A stretch of 64,000 bases of DNA, from positions 1-64,000 of the forward strand of contig NZ_BSRQ01000004.1 in NCBI RefSeq assembly GCF_030268685.1, in the 5' to 3' direction. Made by a program: the position numbers and the translations under genes. Shown in pieces: positions 31,500-39,162 of the stretch (positions are counted from its first letter, which is position 1; each line of letters begins with the position of its first letter). Source of the DNA: Microtetraspora sp. NBRC 13810 (GTDB lineage: Bacteria > Actinomycetota > Actinomycetes > Streptosporangiales > Streptosporangiaceae). A model generated the notes under the pieces. It was not told the origin of the DNA and searched no databases. It saw only the letters and a program-made list of their open reading frames with translations.

Positions 31500-32363
31500 A
31501 TGCTCACCCAACAAGTCCTCGACTCGACGATCTTCTACCGGGAGATCGGCACCGGCACCCCGATCGTCTTCCTGCACGGCAACCCGACGTCGTCCCACCT
31601 GTGGCGGCGCATCATGCCGGCCGTCGGCGACCCGGGCCGGCGGCTCGCCCCCGACCTGATCGGGATGGGAGACTCCGGCAAACCCGACATCGCCTACACC
31701 TTCGACGACCACGCCCGCTACCTGGACGCCTGGTTCGACGCGCTCGGCCTGGAAGGGGTGGTGCTGGTCGGGCACGACTGGGGCGGCGCCCTGGCCTTCG
31801 ACTGGGCCGCCCGGCATCCCGGCCGGGTGCGCGGTGTCGCCTTCACCGAGACGATCGTGAAGCCGATGGCCTGGGAGGAGTTCCCCGAGGGCGGCCGGGC
31901 GGTGTTCCGGGCGATCAAGACACCCGGACTCGGGGAGAGCATGATCCTCGACGACAACGCCTTCATCGAGCAGGAACTGCCGGGCACGGTCGCCGGCGGC
32001 CTCAGCCCTGAGGACCTCGACGTCTACCGCAGGCCGTACCCGACCAGGGAGAGCCGGCTGCCGCTGCTGCGGTGGGCGCGGTCGATGCCGCTGGGCGGGG
32101 AGCCCGCCGACGTGGTGGCCAGGGTCGAGTCCTACGACAGGTGGCTGGCGGCCAGCGCCGAGGTGCCCAAGCTGCTGCTCACCTTCGCCCCCGGGACGAT
32201 GATGAGCCCGGAGATCGTCGAGTGGTGCGCGGCCCACATCGCCGGCCTGGAGATCTCCGGGCACGGGCCGGCCGGTCACCACACGCCGGAGGACCAGCCG
32301 GACGCGATCGCCGCGGCCGTCGCCGGCTGGGCCGACCGGCACGGTCTGCGGTCCGCTCGCTGA
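31500..32363 (+). CDS. Haloalkane dehalogenase (HLD-II-like)
   Basis: A 287-residue alpha/beta hydrolase. LHGNPTSSHLWR supplies the oxyanion and halide Asn28. The nucleophile elbow VGHDWGGALAF has Asp93 with the halide-binding Trp94. The catalytic acid is probably Glu117 (FTETIVKP), as in the HLD-II subfamily. The base is His260 in GHHTPEDQPDAI. All pieces of a working dehalogenase are thus present; it would release halide and an alcohol from haloalkanes. It is the second gene of a short operon behind the PPOX protein and ends at a strong hairpin. Confidence 0.88.
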   Translation: MLTQQVLDSTIFYREIGTGTPIVFLHGNPTSSHLWRRIMPAVGDPGRRLAPDLIGMGDSGKPDIAYTFDDHARYLDAWFDALGLEGVVLVGHDWGGALAFDWAARHPGRVRGVAFTETIVKPMAWEEFPEGGRAVFRAIKTPGLGESMILDDNAFIEQELPGTVAGGLSPEDLDVYRRPYPTRESRLPLLRWARSMPLGGEPADVVARVESYDRWLAASAEVPKLLLTFAPGTMMSPEIVEWCAAHIAGLEISGHGPAGHHTPEDQPDAIAAAVAGWADRHGLRSAR

Positions 32364-32406
32364 CCGGTGTCCTCATCTGCTCGGGGGTGGCAGATGAGGA
32401 CACCGG
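32364..32406. terminator. Bidirectional terminator between convergent genes
   Basis: A perfect 17-bp stem: 32364-32380 pairs with 32390-32406 around a 9-base loop (TCGGGGGTG). It begins on the base after the dehalogenase stop and lies 12 bp before the hemerythrin gene's stop on the other strand. Confidence 0.9.
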
Positions 32407-32418
32407 CCGGCGTTCGGC

Positions 32419-33003
32419 TCAGGACTTGTCGCCCCTGGCGCGGCGGATGCCGTCGCGGACCCTGTCCATGATCGCGGCGGGCGTGCCCAGCAGCACGTTC
32501 TTGGTGGCCGACTCCACCCCCGGGTGCGGATGGGTCGGGGCGATCGCCTCGGCCGCCTTCACCGCCGCCGCCATCGTGCGGCGCTCGGCCTCGCTGGTGT
32601 GCTCGCGAAGCTGGGCGAACTCGTAACGCTCCTCGTTCTGGGCGTGTGCGAGCACGGAGGTGCGCAGGTGCGCGAGGTTCGACATGAACTCGGGGTCGTT
32701 CACCCCGGATTCGTCCATGTGCTCAAGCATCTGCTTGGCCTCGTTCTCCTCGGTCAGCCGGTCGTCCACGATCTCCTTGCCGCCCTCCAGCTTGCGCCGG
32801 GCGTAGGGATGGACGATCTCCTCCTCGGCCGTCTCGTGTACGGCGAGCATCCGCACGAGCCGCCGGAACGCCTCCGGCCGCTCGCTCATCGACGCCCGTT
32901 CCACCTCGTCGAACAGGTCCTTGATCATATTGTGCTGGTGGATGAGGAGATCGATGACGTCGTTCTCTTCCATCAGTTCCGGCACAGTGCGTCGTTTTGT
33001 CAT
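32419..33003 (-). CDS. Hemerythrin HHE-domain protein
   Basis: A 194-residue soluble protein. LLIHQHNMIKDLFDEVERAS (H-x-x-x-K/E), LAVHETAEEEIVHPYARRKL and VLAHAQNEERYEFAQLREH give the His and Glu ligands of a non-haem di-iron centre in a four-helix bundle. Such proteins bind O2, NO or peroxide and relate to stress. ATG 33003 follows AAGGGGG. It stands alone. Unlike the broken hemerythrin gene at 3 kb, this copy has all its ligand helices. Confidence 0.85.
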   Translation of the reverse strand: MTKRRTVPELMEENDVIDLLIHQHNMIKDLFDEVERASMSERPEAFRRLVRMLAVHETAEEEIVHPYARRKLEGGKEIVDDRLTEENEAKQMLEHMDESGVNDPEFMSNLAHLRTSVLAHAQNEERYEFAQLREHTSEAERRTMAAAVKAAEAIAPTHPHPGVESATKNVLLGTPAAIMDRVRDGIRRARGDKS

Positions 33004-33090
33004 AGTTACCCCCTTCCCATCACCATTTGCCGCCCGTTGACGTGCCGAAACCCGTTTCCGCACTTCTTGGCCAGGAACCGACTCGGCCGC

Positions 33091-33325
33091 TCAGCGCAGG
33101 TGATACCGGAGATGCGTGACCTCCGGGGAGGCGACCACCTCGGCGGGCCCCAGCCAGACGTGCCCCAGCCAGACGTGCCCCAGCCCGGTACGGCCGAACA
33201 ACCGGGTCCCGTCGCCGAGCAGGACCGGCGACACGTGGATGTGCAACTCGTCCACCAGCCCGGCCGCGAGGTACTGCCGCAGGGTGTCCGCGCCGCCGGA
33301 GATCCGCACGTCCTTGCCGCCGGCC
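33091..33325 (-). pseudogene. Dihydrofolate-reductase-like (RibD C-terminal) fragment
   Basis: Encodes DVRISGGADTLRQYLAAGLV then DELHIHVSPVLLGDGTRLF, the conserved end of DHFR/RibD-C-family reductases. The N-terminal half, with the cofactor and substrate sites, is missing, and upstream lies the divergently ordered XRE gene's 3' end. The closing part contains a 15-bp tandem duplication that doubles GHVWL. This is a remnant. Confidence 0.75.
33151..33180. repeat. Perfect 15-bp tandem repeat
   Basis: CAGCCAGACGTGCCC occurs twice head to tail (33151-33165, 33166-33180) inside the reductase fragment, adding five residues in frame. Confidence 0.9.
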
Positions 33326-33372
33326 GCCGGTGCACCGCCTCGCCGCCGTCGCCCAGCGGCGGCGGATGGAAG

Positions 33373-34224
33373 TCAGCCGGCCAGCGTGGTCACGGACCCG
33401 CGGCGCTGCGCGGTGAGGAGGTCCAGGGCGGCCGAGGCGGCCTCGTCGGCCGGGAGGTAGACGATCAGGCGCTGCTCGTCGGCGTCGGGAAGGCCGAGGC
33501 TCTCGAAGGTCAGCCGCAGCTCTCCGGCCACCGGATGCGCCCACCGTTCCAGGCCCGTGCGCCCCGGGAGAGCGGCCGAGCTCCCGAACCGGTCGCCGAA
33601 CCGGGCGCCGGCGGTGACGGTCAGTTCCTCGGCCAGGACCGAGGCGTGCGGGTCGCCGAGGGACGCCGCGGCCCGCAGGTCGGCGGCCCGCTCGTCGGCG
33701 ACGCGGTCCCAGTCGGGGAAAGCGGACCGCGCGCGGGGATCGGTGAACACGAACCGGGCCAGATTGACGGGCCGGGCGTCCAGCAGGCCGACCGGGCCGG
33801 CCAGCCGTTCGAACCCCTCCGTCCAGGCGAGCACCTCGCTGAGCTGGTTCAACACGATCGCCGGAGCCGGTTCCAGCCGGTCGAGCAGCGCCCGCACCGT
33901 GGGGCGCACCGAGCGGGCCGGCGGCTCGCCCGCCTGGCAGACGCCGCCGGCCATCGCCTTGAGCAGGCGGTGCAGGTAGATCCGCTCGTCGGCGGACAGG
34001 CCCAGCGCGTCGGCGAGCGCGGCGAGGATCGCCCCGGAGGGACGACGGTCGCGCCCCTGCTCCAGGCGCGTGAGGTACTCCACGCTGACCCCGGCGAGCG
34101 TGGCCAGCTCGGCACGGCGCAGCCCCGGGGTACGGCGGCGCGGCCCTTCGGGAAGCCCGACCTCGGCGGGCGTGACGGCTTCGCGCCGGGCGCGGAGGAA
34201 CGCGCCGAGCTCGTTGTCTCCCAT
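33373..34224 (-). CDS. XRE-family regulator with MmyB-like ligand domain
   Basis: A 283-residue regulator. The N-terminal HTH reads RRTPGLRRAELATLAGVSVE then YLTRLEQGRDRRPSGAILAA, the standard form of this actinobacterial family. The C-terminal PAS-like MmyB domain has LDRLEPAPAIVLNQLSEVLA, LARFVFTDPRARSAFPDWD and HPVAGELRLTFESLGLP. Family members bind small lipids or metabolites and often repress a neighbouring SDR or oxidoreductase gene. Here the divergent PPOX and aldo/keto reductase genes are the likely targets. Confidence 0.88.
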   Translation of the reverse strand: MGDNELGAFLRARREAVTPAEVGLPEGPRRRTPGLRRAELATLAGVSVEYLTRLEQGRDRRPSGAILAALADALGLSADERIYLHRLLKAMAGGVCQAGEPPARSVRPTVRALLDRLEPAPAIVLNQLSEVLAWTEGFERLAGPVGLLDARPVNLARFVFTDPRARSAFPDWDRVADERAADLRAAASLGDPHASVLAEELTVTAGARFGDRFGSSAALPGRTGLERWAHPVAGELRLTFESLGLPDADEQRLIVYLPADEAASAALDLLTAQRRGSVTTLAG

Positions 34225-34332
34225 GAGCGGCAGTCTATTCGTCAAGCCCCCGTTCGCCGAGATCATGGCCCTGCCGGGGCCAGTCTCACCGCGGTCTCCC
34301 TCGGCGGCGTCCCGCTTGGCAGGCTCGGCGCC

Positions 34333-34767
34333 ATGAGCGCATTCACTGACGGCGAAGTCGCCTACCTGACCGGCCAGCAGCTCGGACGCCTGGCCACGGT
34401 CGGCTCCGACGGCAGGCCGACGGTCAGGCCGGTGGGGGTCATCTACGACGCCGAGGCCGACGCGATCGTGATCGGCGGGGTGGCCGGTTCGAACATGGCG
34501 GGCAGCAAGAAGTTCCGCGACGCCCGGCGGCACCCGGACGTGTCGTTCGTCATCGACGACCTGGCGGCCACCGACCCGTGGACCCCGCGCGGAATCGAGA
34601 TCCGTGGCCGGGCCGAGACGTTCACCGAGGACGGCGAGCAGGTGGGCGAGCGCCTGGGCGCGCCGTTCCCGTTCGAGCCCGCGTGGATCCTGATCCGGCC
34701 CCGGCGCATCCTGTCCTGGGGCATCGACGGCGACTCCTTCGAGACGACCGCACGCGACGTGACCTGA
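34333..34767 (+). CDS. PPOX-class F420-dependent oxidoreductase
   Basis: A 144-residue split-barrel flavoprotein. FTDGEVAYLTGQQLGRLATV then GSDGRPTVRPVGVIYD is the family opening, SKKFRDARRHPDVSFVIDDL is the phosphate-binding and core strand region, and it ends RPRRILSWGIDG. This is a typical F420-dependent PPOX (FDOR-B type) of actinomycetes. It lies divergent from the XRE/MmyB gene and 32 bp before the aldo/keto reductase gene, so they are probably one operon. Confidence 0.85.
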   Translation: MSAFTDGEVAYLTGQQLGRLATVGSDGRPTVRPVGVIYDAEADAIVIGGVAGSNMAGSKKFRDARRHPDVSFVIDDLAATDPWTPRGIEIRGRAETFTEDGEQVGERLGAPFPFEPAWILIRPRRILSWGIDGDSFETTARDVT

Positions 34768-34799
34768 CCCGCCCACGACACATCTGGAAAGGACCTTCT

Positions 34800-35831
34800 T
34801 TGCGTTACCGACTGCTGGGCCGGACGGGACTGCGGGTGTCCGAGCTGTTCTTCGGCGCGATGACCTTCCACGACCGCTCCCGGACGCAGGAGTACCGCGC
34901 CATGATCGACGCGTACGCCGACGCCGGAGGCAACGTCGTGGACACCGCCTCGGCGTACGGCGAGAGCGAGGCGATCCTCGGCGAGATCCTCGCCGGCCGC
35001 CGTGACCGCCTCGTCGTCTCCACCAAGTACACGCTCTCCCGCGACCGCGACGACCCCAACGCCGCCGGCAACCACCGCAAGAACCTCGCCCTGTCCCTGG
35101 AGGCGAGCCTGCGCCGGCTGCGTACCGACTACATCGACCTGTACTGGGTGCACATGTGGGACCGGCACACCCCGGTGGAGGAGACGCTGCGGGCGCTGGA
35201 CGACGCCGTGCGCGCCGGGAAGATCCTCTACGTGGGCATCTCCAACGCTCCGGCCTGGCTGGTCGGCCGCGCCGACATCGTGGCGGAATGGCACGGCTGG
35301 ACGCCGTTCGCGGGCGTGCAGGTGCCCTACAGCCTGCTCCGGCGCGACATCGAGCGTGAGCTGCTGCCGATGGCCGAGGCGCTCGGGCTGAGCGTGGCCG
35401 CGTGGGGGACGCTCGCCCGCGGCGTGCTGTCCGGGCGGTACACCGGCCAGGGCGACAGCGGCCAGGGCGGCACGGGCCCGGTCACCAGGGTGGACCCCGG
35501 TTCCCTCACCTCCAGGGATCACACGGTCGCGCGCGCCGTGCGGGAGGTGGCGGGCGACCTGGGCGTCACCGCCGCCCAGGTGGCGATCGCCTGGACGTGG
35601 GCGAGGTCCACCGCCGTGCACCCGATCATCGGCGCGAGCGGCGTCGAGCAGCTCGTGGAGAACCTGGGCGCGGCCGGCGTCGTCCTGCCGGAGGAGGCGG
35701 TGCGCCGGCTCTCGGCGGCGGCGGACTTCAAGGTGGGATACCCCGGCGACTTCATCGCCGAGTGCGAGGCCGACCCGTGGGTGTTCGGCGAGGCGAAGAT
35801 CCTCGCCCGGTCACCGGGCGGCGCGCGGTGA
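34800..35831 (+). CDS. Aldo/keto reductase
   Basis: A 343-residue TIM-barrel oxidoreductase. The catalytic Asp and Tyr are in GNVVDTASAYGESEAILGEI, Lys is in RLVVSTKYTLSR and His is in YWVHMWDRHTP. NADPH contacts are in the C-terminal PIIGASGVEQLVENLGA. TTG 34800 fits the conserved RYRLLGRTGLRVSELFFGAM opening and has GGAAAGGA upstream. Its 3' end overlaps the convergent hydrolase gene by 21 bp. Substrate unknown. Confidence 0.88.
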   Translation: MRYRLLGRTGLRVSELFFGAMTFHDRSRTQEYRAMIDAYADAGGNVVDTASAYGESEAILGEILAGRRDRLVVSTKYTLSRDRDDPNAAGNHRKNLALSLEASLRRLRTDYIDLYWVHMWDRHTPVEETLRALDDAVRAGKILYVGISNAPAWLVGRADIVAEWHGWTPFAGVQVPYSLLRRDIERELLPMAEALGLSVAAWGTLARGVLSGRYTGQGDSGQGGTGPVTRVDPGSLTSRDHTVARAVREVAGDLGVTAAQVAIAWTWARSTAVHPIIGASGVEQLVENLGAAGVVLPEEAVRRLSAAADFKVGYPGDFIAECEADPWVFGEAKILARSPGGAR

Positions 35832-36533
35832 CCCCGGCCCACCGTACGCGGCCAGCCGGTCGGCGAGTTCCCCCGGCCTGCTGAGGGCGACGTTGTGCCC
35901 GCCGTCGATCTCGTCGGGGACCAGGCCCAGCCGTTCCCCGACGAGGCGGCGCACGAAACCGGCCGGGAGGAACCGGTCATCGCGGCACAACAGGTACGTC
36001 GTGGGCACCGCGGGCCAGGCGGCGAGCGGCCACGGCTCGGCGAAAGGGGTGGCCGACTGGGCACGGGCCCTGCTCACCGCCTGGGCGGCGAGCTCCGGCG
36101 GCACGTCGTGGAAGAACAGGGCGGTGTCGTCGCCGGGCGCCCTGCCGTCGCGTTCGTCCTGTTCGCGCCTGGCCTGCTCCCAGCCGGTGGCGCCCCACCA
36201 CTCGCCCGGCGTCTCACCCGGCGCCGGGACCATCGCCGACAGCAGCACGAGACGCCCGGCGGGCACCCGCTCACACACCAGCGGAGCGGTGAACCCGCCG
36301 AAGGAGTGGGCCACCACGACCAGCCCGGTACGACCGCCGACGGCGTCCACGACGGCGTCCACGACCGCGTCCGCGTACTCGCGCAGCCCGGCCGAGTCGT
36401 CGTCGCAGGGCAGGTCGGGCGTGATCACGTCGTGGCCGCGTGCGCGCAGCTCGGCGGCCAGCGGGCCCCAGTACCACGAGTCGGCCGCGGCGCCGGGGAC
36501 GAGCACGAAGGTGCCCGCTGCGTCCGGCGTCAC
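35811..36533 (-). CDS. Alpha/beta hydrolase
   Basis: A 240-residue esterase-like hydrolase. The oxyanion turn is VLVPGAAADSWYWGPLAAEL, the Ser nucleophile lies in VVVAHSFGGFTAPLV, the acid is in LCRDDRFLP and the His in EIDGGHNVALSRPGELA. This pattern is common to salicylate-esterase-like and EstC-type enzymes. The start overlaps the FMN-binding gene's stop by 4 bp, so they form an operon with it. Confidence 0.85.
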   Translation of the reverse strand: MTPDAAGTFVLVPGAAADSWYWGPLAAELRARGHDVITPDLPCDDDSAGLREYADAVVDAVVDAVGGRTGLVVVAHSFGGFTAPLVCERVPAGRLVLLSAMVPAPGETPGEWWGATGWEQARREQDERDGRAPGDDTALFFHDVPPELAAQAVSRARAQSATPFAEPWPLAAWPAVPTTYLLCRDDRFLPAGFVRRLVGERLGLVPDEIDGGHNVALSRPGELADRLAAYGGPGSPRAAR

Positions 36534-37045
36534 AGCCGGCCCCGGCGCTCGAAGTCCTCGCGGCTGGCGTCGCCGGGCATGCGGGTCCGGAAGTCGAGCA
36601 CGCCCACCCAGGCAGGCCGGACGGCGATGCGGACCATCCTCGTGCCGGGATGGTCCACGGCGGCCACGTTGGCGGCGCCCTGTTCGGCCCCGGCATACCG
36701 GTACTGGGCCAGCGCGTACTCCGGCACGACCCCCTCGACATCGGTGACCGACGCCCGGCCGCGGATGAGGAGCATCTCCGGCGGCGTCGAGGCGGCGTCG
36801 ATGGTGAGGGCGACGTCGGGCCTGGCCCGCAACGCGGCGATCTTCCTCGTGCCGGGGAACGTCCCGAAGACGACCTCGGTGCCGGTCCAGTGGAACAACA
36901 TCGGGAACACCCGCGGCGTGCCGTCGGCCGCCACGTAAGCCATCCGGGCGAGTTCCTTCGACACCAGCAGGCGTTGCGCCACGTCACTGCCCAGCAGCCG
37001 GACGTCACCCTGCGGCAGCGTCATCACATCGTCGTCGATCGTCAT
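36530..37045 (-). CDS. Pyridoxamine-5'-phosphate-oxidase-like flavoprotein
   Basis: A 171-residue split-barrel protein. LLVSKELARMAYVAADGTPR then VFPMLFHWTGTEVVFGTF, and PGTRKIAALRARPDVALTID with LIRGRASVTDVEGVVPEYAL, follow the PNPOx/F420 pattern. The C-terminal WVGVLDFRTRMPGDASREDF is an added tail. It is the first gene of a pair with the hydrolase and lies 87 bp downstream of the ECF sigma gene on the same strand, possibly part of its regulon. Confidence 0.82.
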   Translation of the reverse strand: MTIDDDVMTLPQGDVRLLGSDVAQRLLVSKELARMAYVAADGTPRVFPMLFHWTGTEVVFGTFPGTRKIAALRARPDVALTIDAASTPPEMLLIRGRASVTDVEGVVPEYALAQYRYAGAEQGAANVAAVDHPGTRMVRIAVRPAWVGVLDFRTRMPGDASREDFERRGRL

Positions 37046-37132
37046 GGGTCCTTCTCCTCAACGGTGCTCTGTCCCCTGTTGAGACGGGAGAGCGGCGGGA
37101 AAGGGGTCGCGGCCCGGTCCCGCGCCGTCGGC

Positions 37133-38158
37133 TCAGCCGGACGGGGGCGGGGGCAGCACCGGCGGCAGGTCGAAGGCGGCCAGCAGGCGCGGCTCGAAGA
37201 CGGTGATCCCGGTGATCAGCCCGGCCTCGATCGACAGCACGTTGAGCACCTGGGCGCGGTATTCGGCCCCGCCCGGCAGCCGGACGTACCCCGCCACCGC
37301 CGGCTGCCGGTTCGCCCGGGTGGGCACGCTCCGCCACCGCGCCCCGTGCAACGGCGAAGCGGGTCCGAACGCGTGCGCGGCGAACGCCTCGACGGCGGCA
37401 CGGCCGGTGAACCGGTGCGGCAACGGGGGCATCGTCATCCGCACGTCCTCGCTGAGCAGTTCGGCGAGGGCGGCGGGGTCGGCCTTGTCGTGGGCGGCCA
37501 TGAAACGCCGCAGCAGTTCCCGCTCCCCGCTGGTGGGAGCCGCGGGCGGCGCCCAGTCGACCCGCCGTTCCGGCAGGTGGGCCCGCAAAGTCGAACGGGC
37601 CCGTTTCAGGGCGCTCTTGACCGAGTCGACGCTGGCGCCGAGCTGGTCGGCGGTCTCCCTGGCGGGCCAGCCGAGCACGTCGCGCAGGATCAGCACGGCC
37701 CGCTGCCTGGGCGGCAGGTGTTGCAGGGCGGTGAGGAACGCCAGCTCGATGGTCTCCCTGCTCACCGCGGCGGCGTCCGGCTCGGTGCCCGCGTCCGGTT
37801 CCAGCAGCCGGTCCGGGTAGGGCTGGAGCCAGTGGACCTCGTCCTGGGCCGCGTCGGCGACCGTCTCCGCGGGTAGCGGGCGGCGTGGCTGCCGTTCGAG
37901 GAAGTCGAGGCAGGCGTTCGTGGCGATCCGGTAGAGCCACGCGCGGAAGGTGGACCGCCCCTGGAAGGTCTCGCGGGCGCGCCAGGCCCGCAGGAACGTC
38001 TCCTGCGCCAGGTCCTCCGACTCCTCGAAGGAGCCGAGCATCCGGTAGCAGTGCACCCGCACCTCCCGCCGGTGCCGCTCGACGAGCTCCCCGAACGCGC
38101 CCTCGTCACCCGCCACGGCGGCGGCGACCCGTGCCGCCTCGATCTCCACGACGCTCAT
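37133..38158 (-). CDS. ECF sigma factor with SnoaL domain (SigG-like)
   Basis: A 341-residue sigma factor. Region 2 is CYRMLGSFEESEDLAQETFL then RAWRARETFQGRSTFRAWLY. Region 4 is LQHLPPRQRAVLILRDVLGW then PARETADQLGASVDSVKSAL. The extra C-terminal SnoaL-like fold (about residues 215-335) is the M. tuberculosis SigG/RpoE-like architecture, in which the tail replaces an anti-sigma factor. It ends in a Pro run. The quinone-oxidoreductase gene lies just upstream on the same strand. Signal unknown. Confidence 0.88.
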   Translation of the reverse strand: MSVVEIEAARVAAAVAGDEGAFGELVERHRREVRVHCYRMLGSFEESEDLAQETFLRAWRARETFQGRSTFRAWLYRIATNACLDFLERQPRRPLPAETVADAAQDEVHWLQPYPDRLLEPDAGTEPDAAAVSRETIELAFLTALQHLPPRQRAVLILRDVLGWPARETADQLGASVDSVKSALKRARSTLRAHLPERRVDWAPPAAPTSGERELLRRFMAAHDKADPAALAELLSEDVRMTMPPLPHRFTGRAAVEAFAAHAFGPASPLHGARWRSVPTRANRQPAVAGYVRLPGGAEYRAQVLNVLSIEAGLITGITVFEPRLLAAFDLPPVLPPPPSG

Positions 38159-38231
38159 GATCCCCCCGAAGTCCGTCGTCCCGCCCTTCCAGATTGGGAC
38201 GACCGGACGACGGAAAAGGTGTCACCACCGG

Positions 38232-39137
38232 TCAGAAAATCACCACAACCTTGCCGTTCAGGGCGCCCCGGGCGAAGCGCTCGTGCGCGGCGCGGATCTC
38301 GTGCAGGCCGAAGGTGGAGTCCACCCGCGGCCGAAGAGCGCCCCGGTCGACCAGCGCGGTCAGTTCGGCCAGGCCGGCGCCGTCCTCGCGGACCTGGTGG
38401 ATCGTGGTCGCCACCTGCCTGGCCGACAGGTCGGGGACCGGGCCCGCCTGGGTGGCGATCGAGGCGTACCGGCCGCCGTCGGCGACGGCGTCGGTGACGA
38501 AGGCTCCGAAGGTGTCGAACACCGCGTCGTAGCCGCGGTCCGGCAGCGCGGCCGGGTCGGTGGTGGCGAAACCGGCGCCGTGGTCGCGGGCGAAGGCGAG
38601 GTGGGAGTCACGCGAGACCAGCGCGTCCACCTGCGCTCCCCGGGCCTTGGCGAGTTGCAGGGCCAGGCCGCCGACCGCGCCGGCGGCACCGGCGACGAGC
38701 AGCCGGGTCCCGGCCGACACGGCGAGCCAGTCCAGCGTCTGCAGGGCGGTCGAGCCGGGCAGCGGCAGGGTGGCCGCCTCGGCCAGGCTCACCGTCGCCG
38801 GCGCGGAGGCGACCGAGCCAGCGGGGATCGCCACCCGGTCCGCCCACGTTCCCCGGCGGGTGCCGAGCTGGTGCGACATCGCGACGACCCGCTCCCCGGG
38901 CCTGCGGCCGGTGCCGCCGCCGTCCAGCACCACGCCCGCCAGCTCCCATCCCAGGGTCATCGGCAGCGGCGGCGTCCCCTCGCCGATCGCGCCCGCCCGG
39001 GTCTTGTCGTCCACCGGGTTGACACCGGTGGCGATCACCTGGATGAGCACCTCACCGTCCCGCGGCTCGGCGTCGGGGACCTCCTCGATCCGCAGCACCT
39101 CGGGCCCGCCGAACCGATCGATCCGCACAGCACGCAT
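38232..39137 (-). CDS. NADP-dependent quinone oxidoreductase (MDR family)
   Basis: A 301-residue medium-chain dehydrogenase. RIDRFGGPEVLRIEEVPDAE is the quinone-reductase opening. GVNPVDDKTRAGAIGEG and LGWELAGVVL form the catalytic domain without zinc Cys ligands. LLVAGAAGAVGGLALQLAKA is the A-A-x-G-x-V-G-x-x-x-x-Q NADPH motif. It lies 25 bp downstream of the truncated dnaE. Likely reduces quinones or enones during oxidative stress. Confidence 0.88.
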   Translation of the reverse strand: MRAVRIDRFGGPEVLRIEEVPDAEPRDGEVLIQVIATGVNPVDDKTRAGAIGEGTPPLPMTLGWELAGVVLDGGGTGRRPGERVVAMSHQLGTRRGTWADRVAIPAGSVASAPATVSLAEAATLPLPGSTALQTLDWLAVSAGTRLLVAGAAGAVGGLALQLAKARGAQVDALVSRDSHLAFARDHGAGFATTDPAALPDRGYDAVFDTFGAFVTDAVADGGRYASIATQAGPVPDLSARQVATTIHQVREDGAGLAELTALVDRGALRPRVDSTFGLHEIRAAHERFARGALNGKVVVIF

Positions 39138-39162
39138 GAAAAGGCTCTCCTCAGTTTGATCG

